Source of the DNA: Pandoraea oxalativorans
GTDB lineage: Bacteria > Pseudomonadota > Gammaproteobacteria > Burkholderiales > Burkholderiaceae
Length of the DNA: 64,000 bases
Assembly: GCF_000972785.3 (NCBI RefSeq)
Contig: NZ_CP011253.3
Location: forward strand, 3,968,001-4,032,000
Reading direction: 5' to 3'
The stretch's first letter is position 1. Every line of letters starts with the position of its first letter. A model generated the notes under the pieces. The model saw only the letters and a program-made list of their open reading frames with translations, made no database searches and was not told where the DNA came from. The position numbers were made by a program, and so were the translations under genes. Shown in pieces: positions 44,548 to 53,429 of this stretch.

Positions 44548-45257
44548 AAATGGATAACACGTCGACGATTGCCGCCCCCGAAATCCCGCGTGTCGAACGC
44601 CTGCGATTGCACGACACCGTCGTCGAGCACCTCCGACGCCTCATCATCGAGGGGGTGCTTTCCCCCGGGGTCAAGCTCAACGAACGCGAGTTGTGCGAGA
44701 CGCTGGGCATCTCGCGCACGCCGCTGCGCGAAGCGTTCAAGGTGCTGGCCGCCGAAGGACTCATCGAGATCGCACCGAATCGCGGCGCGAGCGTCGCGCG
44801 CATGACGGAGAAGGAAATCCGCGAGATGTTCGAACTCATGAGCGCGCTTGAAGCATTCTCGGGGGAGTTGGCAGCCGAGCGTATGACAGCCGTCGAACTC
44901 GCAGAGATCAAGGCCTTGCATTACGCCATGCTCGCGTGCCGCGTGCAGCAGGACCTGCCGGGCTATTACGCGCGGAATCAGGCGATTCACGATCGCATCA
45001 ACGAAGCGGCGCGCAACGGCGCGTTGCGACAGACTTATCTGGCGATCAACCGCAGGCTGATGGCGCTGCGCTTTCGCTCGAACTTCCATTCGGACAAGTG
45101 GGACCGCGCCATTCACGAGCACGAGCAGATGATCGACGCGCTGGAGCGACGCGACGGCAAACGACTCGGCGAGATTCTGCGCAAGCATTTACTGGCCAAG
45201 CGCGACGCCGTCCTGCAAATTCACGCCGAACCGGCAAGCGACGCCCCGAGCAACTGA
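44541..45257 (+). CDS. GntR-family regulator (FadR/VanR subfamily)
   Basis: A 238-residue (or 235 from ATG 44550) FCD-domain GntR protein. Helix-turn-helix LHDTVVEHLRRLIIEGVLSPG and LNERELCETLGISRTPLREAFKVL; FCD effector domain with MFELMSALEAFSGELAA, NQAIHDRI and HEHEQMIDALERRD providing the metal-ligand His residues. Divergent to the aminotransferase operon, with two 14-bp inverted sites. Likely represses the operon until the substrate or a product is present. Confidence 0.92.
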   Translation: MQKMDNTSTIAAPEIPRVERLRLHDTVVEHLRRLIIEGVLSPGVKLNERELCETLGISRTPLREAFKVLAAEGLIEIAPNRGASVARMTEKEIREMFELMSALEAFSGELAAERMTAVELAEIKALHYAMLACRVQQDLPGYYARNQAIHDRINEAARNGALRQTYLAINRRLMALRFRSNFHSDKWDRAIHEHEQMIDALERRDGKRLGEILRKHLLAKRDAVLQIHAEPASDAPSN

Positions 45258-45291
45258 CGCGCGGCATCTCGGCCAACATCACATCAAACGA

Positions 45292-45330
45292 CAAACGGCA
45301 CGCGAGTGCATTCACTCAACGTGCCGTTTG
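45292..45330 (+). terminator. Terminator after gntR
   Basis: CAAACGGCACG pairs with CGTGCCGTTTG around a 17-nt loop. Lies 35 bp after the gntR stop; few T bases. Confidence 0.6.
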
Positions 45331-45441
45331 CTTTGCGACTGACTTTGTCGCCACCTTCTCTCGGGCAGCATTGACGACGACCTTTGCCGCGCAATGCTTC
45401 GCTGCGCGCGGGACCCACCGACGCATCGCCGCTGTACGCCG

Positions 45442-46098
45442 TTACAGCCGACGCTCTGCCGCTTCCAGTGCCCGACGCGCCAGGACGGCCGGTGACTCCA
45501 GCACTTCTCCCGCAAGGCGCGCAACAAGCGAAGCCACGTTACGACCGTACTGCTTGCCAGCGATGACATCGGCCGGATCGAGCGCATAGGCCGCGTCGAC
45601 TTCGACGCCCGGCGCCGTGACCGCCGGGAAATCGCCAGCGAAACGCGTGACCGGCGATCCTGCCGCGCCGCGCATCTCGAATTCGGCGTCGTCGGCTTGC
45701 GCATCGGCCCACACCATGCCGTGCTGTGCAGCCAGCGCGGCAAAGTAGTCGAGCGTGTTGCGCTTGTCTTCGCCGGAGCGGCAACTGAACGCGAATCCGC
45801 CCGCGACCTTGTTGCGCCAACTGCGTGCGCGCCACATGCCCGTGGTGGCGTCGGCGAAAGCCTTGAATGCGGCGGCAACGCCGCCCTGAAACGCCGGTGC
45901 ACCGAAGATAATGGCGTCGGCCGCAGCCAGACGCGACAGCATGACTTCGTCGTGCCATTGATTGCCGATCACCTGATGCGGCTCGATGCTGAACAGTTGT
46001 GCGTGTGCGCCCGCGTCATTCACGCCCTGGGCGACCGAATGGGCAATCATGGCGGTTGCGCCGCCCTGCGAGTAATACACGATTGCGATATTGGACAT
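45442..46098 (-). CDS. Flavodoxin-like NAD(P)H-dependent FMN protein
   Basis: A 218-residue WrbA/flavodoxin-like protein: MSNIAIVYYSQGGATAMIAHS is the phosphate-binding loop, IIFGAPAFQGGVAAAFKAF the flavin-contact region, and a later GFAFSCRSG. ATG 46098. Members are FMN-binding oxidoreductases that reduce quinones. Not obviously part of either catabolic cluster. Confidence 0.85.
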   Translation of the reverse strand: MSNIAIVYYSQGGATAMIAHSVAQGVNDAGAHAQLFSIEPHQVIGNQWHDEVMLSRLAAADAIIFGAPAFQGGVAAAFKAFADATTGMWRARSWRNKVAGGFAFSCRSGEDKRNTLDYFAALAAQHGMVWADAQADDAEFEMRGAAGSPVTRFAGDFPAVTAPGVEVDAAYALDPADVIAGKQYGRNVASLVARLAGEVLESPAVLARRALEAAERRL

Positions 46099-46587
46099 GG
46101 CGTAGTGCTTCCCAATTGGATGTCCGCCCCATGGCACCGCCGGGATCGCGCTTCCCTACGCTTCCTCTGGCTGTCTGGACATCAGTCAAGGCCAGATAAT
46201 GCCAGTGATAACCCCTAGGGAATAGCCCGCATTCATGGACATGACTGTTCCGTTAAAGATAACAATCGAACGAATTCAGGATGCTGTCACTTCGCGAGCG
46301 CGAAACTGACAGGAAGATGGCGCGGCGCTGACGGCGCGCCGCCGTGGACGCCACCGGCCGAAAAGCCCTTGCAGCAAGGCGCGGCAGGCCAGTGGGCGGA
46401 ACAGCCCCGACAGGCGGAGCCGAAGGCTCATGGCCCCACCGGTGGCAGGGGCAATTACGGGAAGATTCGCGATGTCCGACAGCGCAGGTTGCGCCGTCGG
46501 ACGCTCGACAGTTCCCGCAAACCGCATGAGTTCGACTCAACGAAGCACGAACGTCTCGTGCGGGCATTCTGCGTAGACGACGCCGGT
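46099..46587. other. 489-bp gap with no clear gene
   Basis: No open frame here has good start context. A minus-strand frame from 46527 to 46276 (83 residues, Arg-rich) is open but shows no similarity I know and looks like chance in GC-rich DNA. Near 46283-46312 CTGTCACTTCGCG faces CGCGAAACTGACAG, an imperfect hairpin. The region may hold an sRNA or a decayed gene, but there is no firm evidence. Confidence 0.4.
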
Positions 46588-47439
46588 TTAGCGCCGTGAC
46601 GTTGCCCCGGCGGACGCGCCAAGTCTCACCGACAACTGATCGGCCAATTCGCGCATCTGGCGACCGATGCGTTGTCCGGTCTGCGCATCGATCTCATTGG
46701 TCAGAAAACTCACCGCCAGCCCGGCGACTGCACGCTCACCGCTCGCGTCGAACACCGGTGCGCCGAAGCAGATCATGCCTTCGCGCATCTGCCCGTTGTC
46801 GATCGAATAACCGTCGCGACGCACTTGCGCCATCTCTTCGGCCAATGCGGGATAGGTCGCGACGCTCGCACGCGTGAGCGGTGCAGGCCACGCCCCCGCC
46901 AGCAAATCGGCCGCCTCGCCCGGCGGCAATGTCGAGAGCATGGCTTTGCCGGTCGCCGTATAGGGCGCGGGCAAGCGCATGCCGATGCGAAACGTCACGC
47001 CCAGCGGACGGTTGCCGTTATGGCACGCGAGATAGATCACTTCCGCGCCATCGAGCACGGACAGTGTCACGGTTTCTTCCGAGAATGCACGCGACGTTTC
47101 CCAGACCGCCCGGAACTCCTCGGTAATGTTGGTCTGCGAAAGGAACGCATTCGCCCATCCCATCACATACGACCCCATCGTCATGCCGCCGTTGGCATGA
47201 CGCTTCACCAGACGCAGTTTGACCAGCGTGTCGCACAAGCCATGCAGCGTGCTCTTCGGCACGCCCGTCTCGCGCGCGAGATCGGCCAGCGCCACCGGTT
47301 CGGACGACGCCGCAATCACATCGAGGACATGCACAGCCCGCACCACGGCAGGCGCTGTGGTCTTTAGCGGCTCGTCGGAATGGGCGGCGGCGTTCGCCGC
47401 AGAAGCGTTGGCAGGCAGATCGAGTTTGCGCTTTGGCAT
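46588..47439 (-). CDS. IclR-family transcriptional regulator
   Basis: A 283-residue IclR protein: N-terminal winged helix (AVVRAVHVLDVIAASSEPVALADLARETGVPKSTLHGLCDTLVK) and C-terminal ligand domain (FRIGMRLPAPYTATGKAML; FGAPVFDASGERAVAGLAVS). ATG 47439. Divergent to the aldehyde dehydrogenase, with three operator-like repeats between (47594). Probably controls the 47.7-55.3 kb catabolic operon. Confidence 0.93.
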   Translation of the reverse strand: MPKRKLDLPANASAANAAAHSDEPLKTTAPAVVRAVHVLDVIAASSEPVALADLARETGVPKSTLHGLCDTLVKLRLVKRHANGGMTMGSYVMGWANAFLSQTNITEEFRAVWETSRAFSEETVTLSVLDGAEVIYLACHNGNRPLGVTFRIGMRLPAPYTATGKAMLSTLPPGEAADLLAGAWPAPLTRASVATYPALAEEMAQVRRDGYSIDNGQMREGMICFGAPVFDASGERAVAGLAVSFLTNEIDAQTGQRIGRQMRELADQLSVRLGASAGATSRR

Positions 47440-47593
47440 GAATCGGGGATCTCGGGAATCTCGGGAAACGGCGTCGATTGTGTCGGGATGCATCGGGTGG
47501 ACGGGCCGGGTAACGACCGACACGCCGCCAGCATGGTACGGGCAAGTCATTCTCATTCCGGCCTAGGGAAAACCCCTTAGTTGCACCCAAAAC

Positions 47594-47647
47594 GTTCAAT
47601 ACGTAGAATCGCATTCAATACATAGAATACCGTTCAATAGATAGAAC
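47594..47647. promoter_or_regulatory. Three 19-bp-spaced IclR operator-like repeats
   Basis: TTCAATA-N2-TAGAA occurs at 47595, 47614 and 47633, a strict 19-bp period. Each copy is an imperfect dyad (TTC...GAA). They sit about 60-115 bp upstream of the aldehyde dehydrogenase gene and 155 bp from iclR. Confidence 0.75.
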
Positions 47648-47707
47648 GGCAAGCAACAACCCGAGACACTGCCCATAGGAAACGCCGGCCCGCCCGGCCT
47701 ACTTGCC

Positions 47708-49156
47708 ATGCAACTCAAAGACACCCACCTTTTCAAGACCCTTGCATGGGTCGACGGTCAATGGATCTCGGCCGACAGCGGCAAGACGTTCGACGTGCTC
47801 GACCCGGCGACCGGCGAAGTGCTGGCCAAAGTGCCGGAGCTCGGCGCAGAGGAAACCACGCGCGCCGTGAGCGCCGCCGAAGCCGCCCAGAAGGCATGGG
47901 CCGCCCGCACCGGCAAGGAACGCGCCAATGTGCTGCGCCGCTGGTTCGATCTGATGATTGCGAACACCGACGACCTCGCGTACCTGATGACGCGCGAACA
48001 AGGCAAGCCGCTGGCCGAAGCCCGCGGTGAGATCGCCTACGCGGCCAGCTTCATCGAATGGTTCGCGGAAGAGGCCAAGCGCGTGGACGGCGACGTACTC
48101 GCCACGCCCGCCGCCGACAAGCGACTGGTCACCATCAAGCAACCGGTCGGTGTTTGTGCCGCCATCACGCCGTGGAACTTCCCTGCCGCGATGATCACGC
48201 GCAAGGTCGCCCCGGCACTGGCGGCTGGCTGCGCCATCGTGGTCAAGCCGTCCGAACTCACCCCGCTGTCTGCCTTCGCACTGGCCGAGCTGGCACATCG
48301 CGCTGGCATTCCCGGCGGCGTGTTCCAGGTCGTCACTGGCGACGCCCGCGCCGTGGGCGGCGTGTTGACGTCGCACCCGAGCGTGCGCAAGCTGTCGTTC
48401 ACCGGCTCGACCGGCGTAGGCCGTCTGCTGATGGCGCAGTGCGCCCCCACGGTCAAGCGTCTGTCGCTGGAGCTGGGCGGCAACGCGCCGTTCATCGTGT
48501 TCGACGATGCCGACATCGATGCCGCCGTCGAAGGCGCACTCGCCGCGAAGTACCGCAATGGCGGTCAGACCTGCGTGTGCGCGAACCGCTTCTACATTCA
48601 GGACGGCGTCTACGACGTGTTCGCCGAGAAGTTCGCCCGGCGCGTCGCCGAAATGAAGGTTGGCAACGGTCTGGAAGACGGCGTGGTCATCGGCCCGCTG
48701 ATCGAAGGCAAAGCCGTCGACAAGGTCGTGACGCTGGTCGAAGACGCGAAGTCGCGTGGCGCTCGCGTGCTCGTGGGCGGCGAAGCCCATGCACTGGGCG
48801 GCACTTACTACGCACCGACCGTGATCGCCGACGCCACGTCGCAAATGCGCATGGCCCGCGAAGAAATCTTCGGGCCGGTCGCCCCGCTCTTCCGCTTCAC
48901 GCGCGACGCCGACGCCATCGCACTCGCGAACGACACCGAATTCGGCCTCGCCGCCTATCTGTATACGCGTGACATCGCCCGTGCCTGGCGCACGTCCGAA
49001 GCGCTCGAATACGGCATGGTCGGCCTGAACACCGGCCTGATCTCCAACGAAGTCGCCCCTTTCGGCGGCATCAAGCAATCGGGCGTGGGCCGCGAAGGCT
49101 CGCGCTACGGCATCGAGGAATACCTCGAAATGAAGTACCTGTGCCTGCAAGTGTGA
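47708..49156 (+). CDS. Aldehyde dehydrogenase, succinate-semialdehyde type
   Basis: A 482-residue NAD(P)-dependent aldehyde dehydrogenase of the GabD-like group. ITPWNFPAAMITRKVAPALAAG, LELGGNAPFIVFDDADID (catalytic Glu) and NGGQTCVCANRF (catalytic Cys in QTCVCANR) are typical of succinate-semialdehyde dehydrogenase. ATG 47708. First gene of a set containing an ABC importer and an iron alcohol dehydrogenase; together they could oxidise a diol or hydroxy acid through an aldehyde. Confidence 0.93.
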   Translation: MQLKDTHLFKTLAWVDGQWISADSGKTFDVLDPATGEVLAKVPELGAEETTRAVSAAEAAQKAWAARTGKERANVLRRWFDLMIANTDDLAYLMTREQGKPLAEARGEIAYAASFIEWFAEEAKRVDGDVLATPAADKRLVTIKQPVGVCAAITPWNFPAAMITRKVAPALAAGCAIVVKPSELTPLSAFALAELAHRAGIPGGVFQVVTGDARAVGGVLTSHPSVRKLSFTGSTGVGRLLMAQCAPTVKRLSLELGGNAPFIVFDDADIDAAVEGALAAKYRNGGQTCVCANRFYIQDGVYDVFAEKFARRVAEMKVGNGLEDGVVIGPLIEGKAVDKVVTLVEDAKSRGARVLVGGEAHALGGTYYAPTVIADATSQMRMAREEIFGPVAPLFRFTRDADAIALANDTEFGLAAYLYTRDIARAWRTSEALEYGMVGLNTGLISNEVAPFGGIKQSGVGREGSRYGIEEYLEMKYLCLQV

Positions 49157-49164
49157 GGTAGGTG

Positions 49165-49190
49165 GCCTGCCGGGCATACGTCCGGCAGGC
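49165..49190 (+). terminator. Intergenic hairpin after aldehyde dehydrogenase
   Basis: GCCTGCCGG and CCGGCAGGC form a perfect 9-bp stem around GCATACGT. No T run follows, so it may be an mRNA processing or attenuation hairpin rather than a full terminator. Confidence 0.55.
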
Positions 49191-49290
49191 CCGGGCACCG
49201 CACCGGGGCATCAGACTCCGCACGTTCATAAATCGACATACATCGACACCCATCGACGTACGCGTCGCAACACCACCAAAGGAAACCAGT

Positions 49291-50583
49291 ATGAAGCGCG
49301 TTATCCAGCGCGGCATGAAGCCGCTTGCTCTCGCACTTGCGGCCGGCGCCGCGATCGCCTCGGTTGCCACCACGGCACACGCCGATGCCCGCCCGATCAA
49401 GATCGGCATCGTGACGTTCATGTCGGGGGCTGCCGCCGGTCCCTTCGGCGTGCCGGCCAAGAACGCCGCCGAAGTCACCGCTGCCGAGCTGAACGCTGGC
49501 AAGGTGCCGGCCCCGTATGCCACGAAGGGCTTCGGCGGTGCACCGATCGAACTCGTCTATATCGACGAAGCGGGCAGCACGAGCAAGCAGGTCAGCGAAT
49601 ACCGCAACCTGTTGAACCAAGGCGTCGATTACGTCGTCGGCTACACCTCGTCGGGCAACTGTCTGGCGATTGCACCGGTGGCCGAAGAAATGAAGAAGGT
49701 CACGCTGTTCTTCGATTGCGGCACGCCGCGCGTGTTCGAAGACGCGAGCTTCAAGTACGTCTTCCGCCCGGTGGCCACGGCCACGATGGACAACGTGGGC
49801 GCTGCCCGCTACGTCGCCGAGCGCAAGCCGGATCTGCAAACGTACGCGGGCATCAATCAGAACTACGCCTGGGGTCAGGACGCCTGGGCCGACTTCGAAG
49901 GCACGCTCAAGTCGCTCAAGCCGAACGCCAAGTCGGTCAGCTCGCAAATGCCGCAACTCGGCGCAGGTCAGTACAACGCGGGCATTTCGAGCCTGCTCGC
50001 CGCCCACCCGGACGTGCTGCATTCGAGCTTCTGGGGCGGCGACCTCGAAGGTCTCGTCGTGCAAGCCGGTCCGCGCGACCTTTTCAAGAAGTCGCTCACG
50101 GTGCTCACCGCCGGTGAGACGGCCACACACGGCAAGACGCGTCTGCCCGACGGCGTGATCATCGGCGCACGCGGCATGTATGGCATGTTCGCGCCGGACA
50201 ACGCACTCAACCGCTGGCTGCGCACCGCCTACAGCGCCAAGTTCAACGACACGCCGAGCTACCCGTCGTACAAGATGAACCAGAGCATCCTCGCGCTCAA
50301 GGCCGCTTACGAGAAGGCGCAAGCCGCGAACGGCGGCAAGCAACCCACGCCCGAGCAGGTCATCGCGTCGTTCGAACACCTCGCCTTCGAAGCACCGGCG
50401 GGCAAGATCGGTCTGACGTTGGGCAAGGGGCACCAGGCTGCGCAAGGCACCGCGTTCGGCATCGTGAAGAACGTGAACGGCAAGGTCACTGTGACGGACG
50501 TGAAGCAGTACTCGATCGCCGAAGTGACGCCGCCTGAAGGCGTGAAGTCGGCCGACTGGATCAAGGGCGGCCTGAAGCACTAA
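49291..50583 (+). CDS. ABC transporter substrate-binding protein (Leu/Ile/Val-type)
   Basis: A 430-residue periplasmic binding protein. Signal peptide with AxA-type site near THADA; then IKIGIVTFMSGAAAGPFGVPAKNAAEVTAAELNAG of the type I branched-chain amino acid/amide family. ATG 49291 with AAAGGAAA. Followed by a livHMGF-type set. This family binds diverse ligands (amino acids, amides, aromatic acids, and others), so the true ligand is not known; the ALDH/ADH neighbours suggest an alcohol- or aldehyde-derived compound. Confidence 0.92.
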   Translation: MKRVIQRGMKPLALALAAGAAIASVATTAHADARPIKIGIVTFMSGAAAGPFGVPAKNAAEVTAAELNAGKVPAPYATKGFGGAPIELVYIDEAGSTSKQVSEYRNLLNQGVDYVVGYTSSGNCLAIAPVAEEMKKVTLFFDCGTPRVFEDASFKYVFRPVATATMDNVGAARYVAERKPDLQTYAGINQNYAWGQDAWADFEGTLKSLKPNAKSVSSQMPQLGAGQYNAGISSLLAAHPDVLHSSFWGGDLEGLVVQAGPRDLFKKSLTVLTAGETATHGKTRLPDGVIIGARGMYGMFAPDNALNRWLRTAYSAKFNDTPSYPSYKMNQSILALKAAYEKAQAANGGKQPTPEQVIASFEHLAFEAPAGKIGLTLGKGHQAAQGTAFGIVKNVNGKVTVTDVKQYSIAEVTPPEGVKSADWIKGGLKH

Positions 50584-50744
50584 GCCATCCCCCGGCAGAT
50601 CCCTGTCACGTAACACTTAAGCATCAAGTTCGGGAGGATGGGCACGTCTCGTCCTCTCGTCCCCTGGCAATAAAGCGGTACCCGCAATGCGCGCGACGTG
50701 GTCATCACGCCACTTGCTGCATTGCGTTCCAAGGAGAATGCGAG

Positions 50745-51641
50745 ATGTCGCAGATCTACGCCGTCCTGGTGGACGGGGTGATGTACGCCGCGTGGCTGTT
50801 CCTGGTAGCTCTGGGACTGACCCTCGTCTACGGCGTGCTCAAAATCTTGAACATGGCGCACGGCAGCCTGTACGCGTTGGGCGCGTATGCTGGCGTGACG
50901 TTGATCGGCCCGTGGGTTGCCCAGGGCGGCAATCTTTACGTGAGCTATCTGTTGCTCGTGCTGGCGGCCATTGTCGCAGGTGGAGCCATCGGTTTGATCA
51001 TGGAGCGCGGCATTCTGAAGCGCTTCTACGGGCAGGACCCCGTGGTGCTGCTGCTCGTCACCTATGCGCTCTTCCTCATCATGGAAGACGCCATCAAACT
51101 CGTCTGGGGCGTCGATCCGTACTCGGTCTCGGAACCGTACAGCTTCCTCGGCAACTTCGACCTCGGCGATCTCTCGTACCCGAACTACAACTTCCTGATC
51201 GTGGGCGTGGCGCTCGTCGCGGGCGTCGGCCTCACGGCGTTCCTGAAGTTCACCCGTAGCGGCCGTTTGCTGCGCGCGGTGATTCACGACCGTGAAGTCA
51301 GTCAGGCGATGGGTATTCGCGTGAGTCGCTATTTCGTGGTGACGTTCATGGCCGGTGCGGTCCTCGCCGCCATCGGTGGCGCACTCACCGCACCGACCGT
51401 GTCGGTCGCGCCCGGCATGGGTGTGGAGATCGTGGTGCTTACGTTCGCCGTCGTCGTGATCGGCGGCCTGGGTTCGCTGCCCGGCGCGGCGTTCGGTGCG
51501 TTGCTCGTGGGTCTGGTGCGCGCGAGTGCCGTGCATTACTGGCCACAAGGCGAGCTGTTCTCCATCTACATCGTCATGGCGCTGGTGCTGGCTGTGCGTC
51601 CGAAAGGCATCTTCGCTCCGCTGGAGGCTCGCAAGATATGA
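50745..51641 (+). CDS. ABC permease, LivH type
   Basis: A 298-residue permease with about eight helices: LTLVYGVLKILNMAHGSLYALGAYAG is the LivH signature, plus VIGGLGSLPGAAFGALLVGLV. ATG 50745 with AAGGAG. Overlaps LivM by 4 bp. Confidence 0.94.
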   Translation: MSQIYAVLVDGVMYAAWLFLVALGLTLVYGVLKILNMAHGSLYALGAYAGVTLIGPWVAQGGNLYVSYLLLVLAAIVAGGAIGLIMERGILKRFYGQDPVVLLLVTYALFLIMEDAIKLVWGVDPYSVSEPYSFLGNFDLGDLSYPNYNFLIVGVALVAGVGLTAFLKFTRSGRLLRAVIHDREVSQAMGIRVSRYFVVTFMAGAVLAAIGGALTAPTVSVAPGMGVEIVVLTFAVVVIGGLGSLPGAAFGALLVGLVRASAVHYWPQGELFSIYIVMALVLAVRPKGIFAPLEARKI

Positions 51642-52654
51642 GTTCCGCAATCTGTTCCCAACTGCGCGCGCCCGGCACGTGGCTCGCGGTGGTCGGTTTC
51701 GTCGTCATCGGCGCAGCAGGTCTCGCCCTGCCCCAATGGCAGTTTCTGGTGTCGGTGGCGTTGTCGAAGGGCATCGTCGCACTGGGTCTGGCGCTGCTGC
51801 TGCGCACGGGTCTCGCATCGTTCGGTCAGGCGTTGTTCTTCGCGGTCGGCGCGTATTGCGTGGGCCTCGGCATGAACTACTACGGACTGACGGAACTGTT
51901 CGCGCTGCTCGCCGTGTCGATGCTCGTGTCGGCCGTGCTGGCCTTCGTGCTCGGCTTTTTGCTGGCGCGCTATCGCGACATCTTCTTCGCGATGCTTACG
52001 CTGGCGTTGTCGATGATCTGCTACGGCCTGCTGCTCAATAACGTCGAACTCGGCGGCAGCGACGGCTTCAACGTGAACGCCCCGACCCTCGGCAGCAGTG
52101 CCGAGCCGTGGCAGCTCACGGGCACGAACCTGTTCGCGGTGGGCTTCATCGCCGCCATCGTGTGCGTCATGGCCGTGGCCGTGTACATGCGCTCCACGCA
52201 GGGACGCCTCGGCCCCGCGATCAAGGACAACGAGATCCGTGTGGAATATCTGGGCACCTCCGCCCGCCGCAACATTCATCTGACGTACGTAATTGCGGGC
52301 GCGCTCGCCGGTCTCGGCGGCGCGTTGCAGGCGTTCAACATCGGTCACATCGATCCGGACATGGCGTTCTGGACCACGTCGGGCGAATTCGTCTTCATCG
52401 CCGTGCTCTCGGGCACCCGCTTCGCTTTCTCGCCGTTCATCGGCGCGCTGCTGCTCGAAGTGGCGCGGGCGATGGCGTATCGCTACGCACCGAACACGTG
52501 GCAAATCGTGATGGGCGCGATCATGCTCGCCATCATCGCCTTCCTGCCGGGCGGTCTCACGAGTCTGGGCCTGGGACGTCGCAAGGCGACAGCGGCACAT
52601 CCCGTCACGCAGACGGCGACTGCGAAAGTCAGCGCTTCGGCCGACGCGACATAA
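51638..52654 (+). CDS. ABC permease, LivM type
   Basis: A 338-residue permease of the LivM type: ALGLALLLRTGLASFGQALFFAVGAYCVG, and FMAVAVYMRSTQGRLGPAIKDNEIR-like region then GALAGLGGALQAFNIGHIDPDM. ATG 51638 overlaps the LivH stop. Partner of the preceding permease. Confidence 0.93.
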   Translation: MSSAICSQLRAPGTWLAVVGFVVIGAAGLALPQWQFLVSVALSKGIVALGLALLLRTGLASFGQALFFAVGAYCVGLGMNYYGLTELFALLAVSMLVSAVLAFVLGFLLARYRDIFFAMLTLALSMICYGLLLNNVELGGSDGFNVNAPTLGSSAEPWQLTGTNLFAVGFIAAIVCVMAVAVYMRSTQGRLGPAIKDNEIRVEYLGTSARRNIHLTYVIAGALAGLGGALQAFNIGHIDPDMAFWTTSGEFVFIAVLSGTRFAFSPFIGALLLEVARAMAYRYAPNTWQIVMGAIMLAIIAFLPGGLTSLGLGRRKATAAHPVTQTATAKVSASADAT

Positions 52655-52664
52655 GGGGCACGAG

Positions 52665-53429
52665 ATGGCAACGACACACATCATTGAGGCTACGGGCCTG
52701 CACAAGACCTTCGGGAGCGTAACGCCCGCGAAGGACATCACCGTCAACATCGACGCACAGAGCGTGGTTGGCCTGATCGGCACGAACGGCGCGGGCAAGA
52801 CGACGTTCGTCAACATGCTCACGGGCTACATCAAGCCGGATCGCGGCGAAATCATGTTCCGTGGCAAGCGCATTACGGGCTTGGCACCGCGCAAGATCAC
52901 GCGTCTGGGCATTGCGCGTTCGTTCCAGATTCCGCAGTTGTTCGGCTCGCAGACCGCGCGCGAGAACATCGAGATTGCACTGGCGATTTCGGGTTTGTCG
53001 GCGGATCTGGCGAACGAGAGCCTGGCGCGTCTGGGCGTGCTGGAGTTTGCCGACATGATGTCGGGCACCTTGCCTGAAGGCGTGCGCAAGCTGCTCGACA
53101 TCGCGCTCGCGATGGTCTGCAAACCGGAAGTCCTGCTGCTTGACGAGCCAACGTCGGGTGTCGCAGCAGAAGAGAAGTTCGACGTGATGAATCGCGTGCT
53201 GGATGCTGCGCGTGCGCTGGGCATTACGGTGCTGTTCGTGGAGCACGACATGGAAATCGTGCGCCGCTACAGCGACCGCGTGCTGGCGTTCTGCGACGGC
53301 CGCATCCTGGCGGATGGCACACCCGACGTGGTGCTGGCCGACCCGCAAGTGCGCGAGTTGATCATTGGCGAGACGGTGGCCGCAGCGCCGGCGTCGGGAA
53401 ATATGGCTGGCGAGGTAGCCCATGCTTGA
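52665..53429 (+). CDS. ABC ATPase, LivG type
   Basis: A 254-residue ATPase: Walker A GTNGAGKTTF, signature LPEGVRKLLDIALAM (the LivG variant), Walker B VLLLDEPTSGVAAEE, H-loop FVEHDMEIVRRYSDRV. ATG 52665; its last 8 bp overlap the LivF start. One ATP-binding half of the importer. Confidence 0.95.
   Translation: MATTHIIEATGLHKTFGSVTPAKDITVNIDAQSVVGLIGTNGAGKTTFVNMLTGYIKPDRGEIMFRGKRITGLAPRKITRLGIARSFQIPQLFGSQTARENIEIALAISGLSADLANESLARLGVLEFADMMSGTLPEGVRKLLDIALAMVCKPEVLLLDEPTSGVAAEEKFDVMNRVLDAARALGITVLFVEHDMEIVRRYSDRVLAFCDGRILADGTPDVVLADPQVRELIIGETVAAAPASGNMAGEVAHA

Noticed and set aside
47699..49198. Open frame antisense to the aldehyde dehydrogenase
   Set aside because: Shadow frame; sense gene has all catalytic residues.
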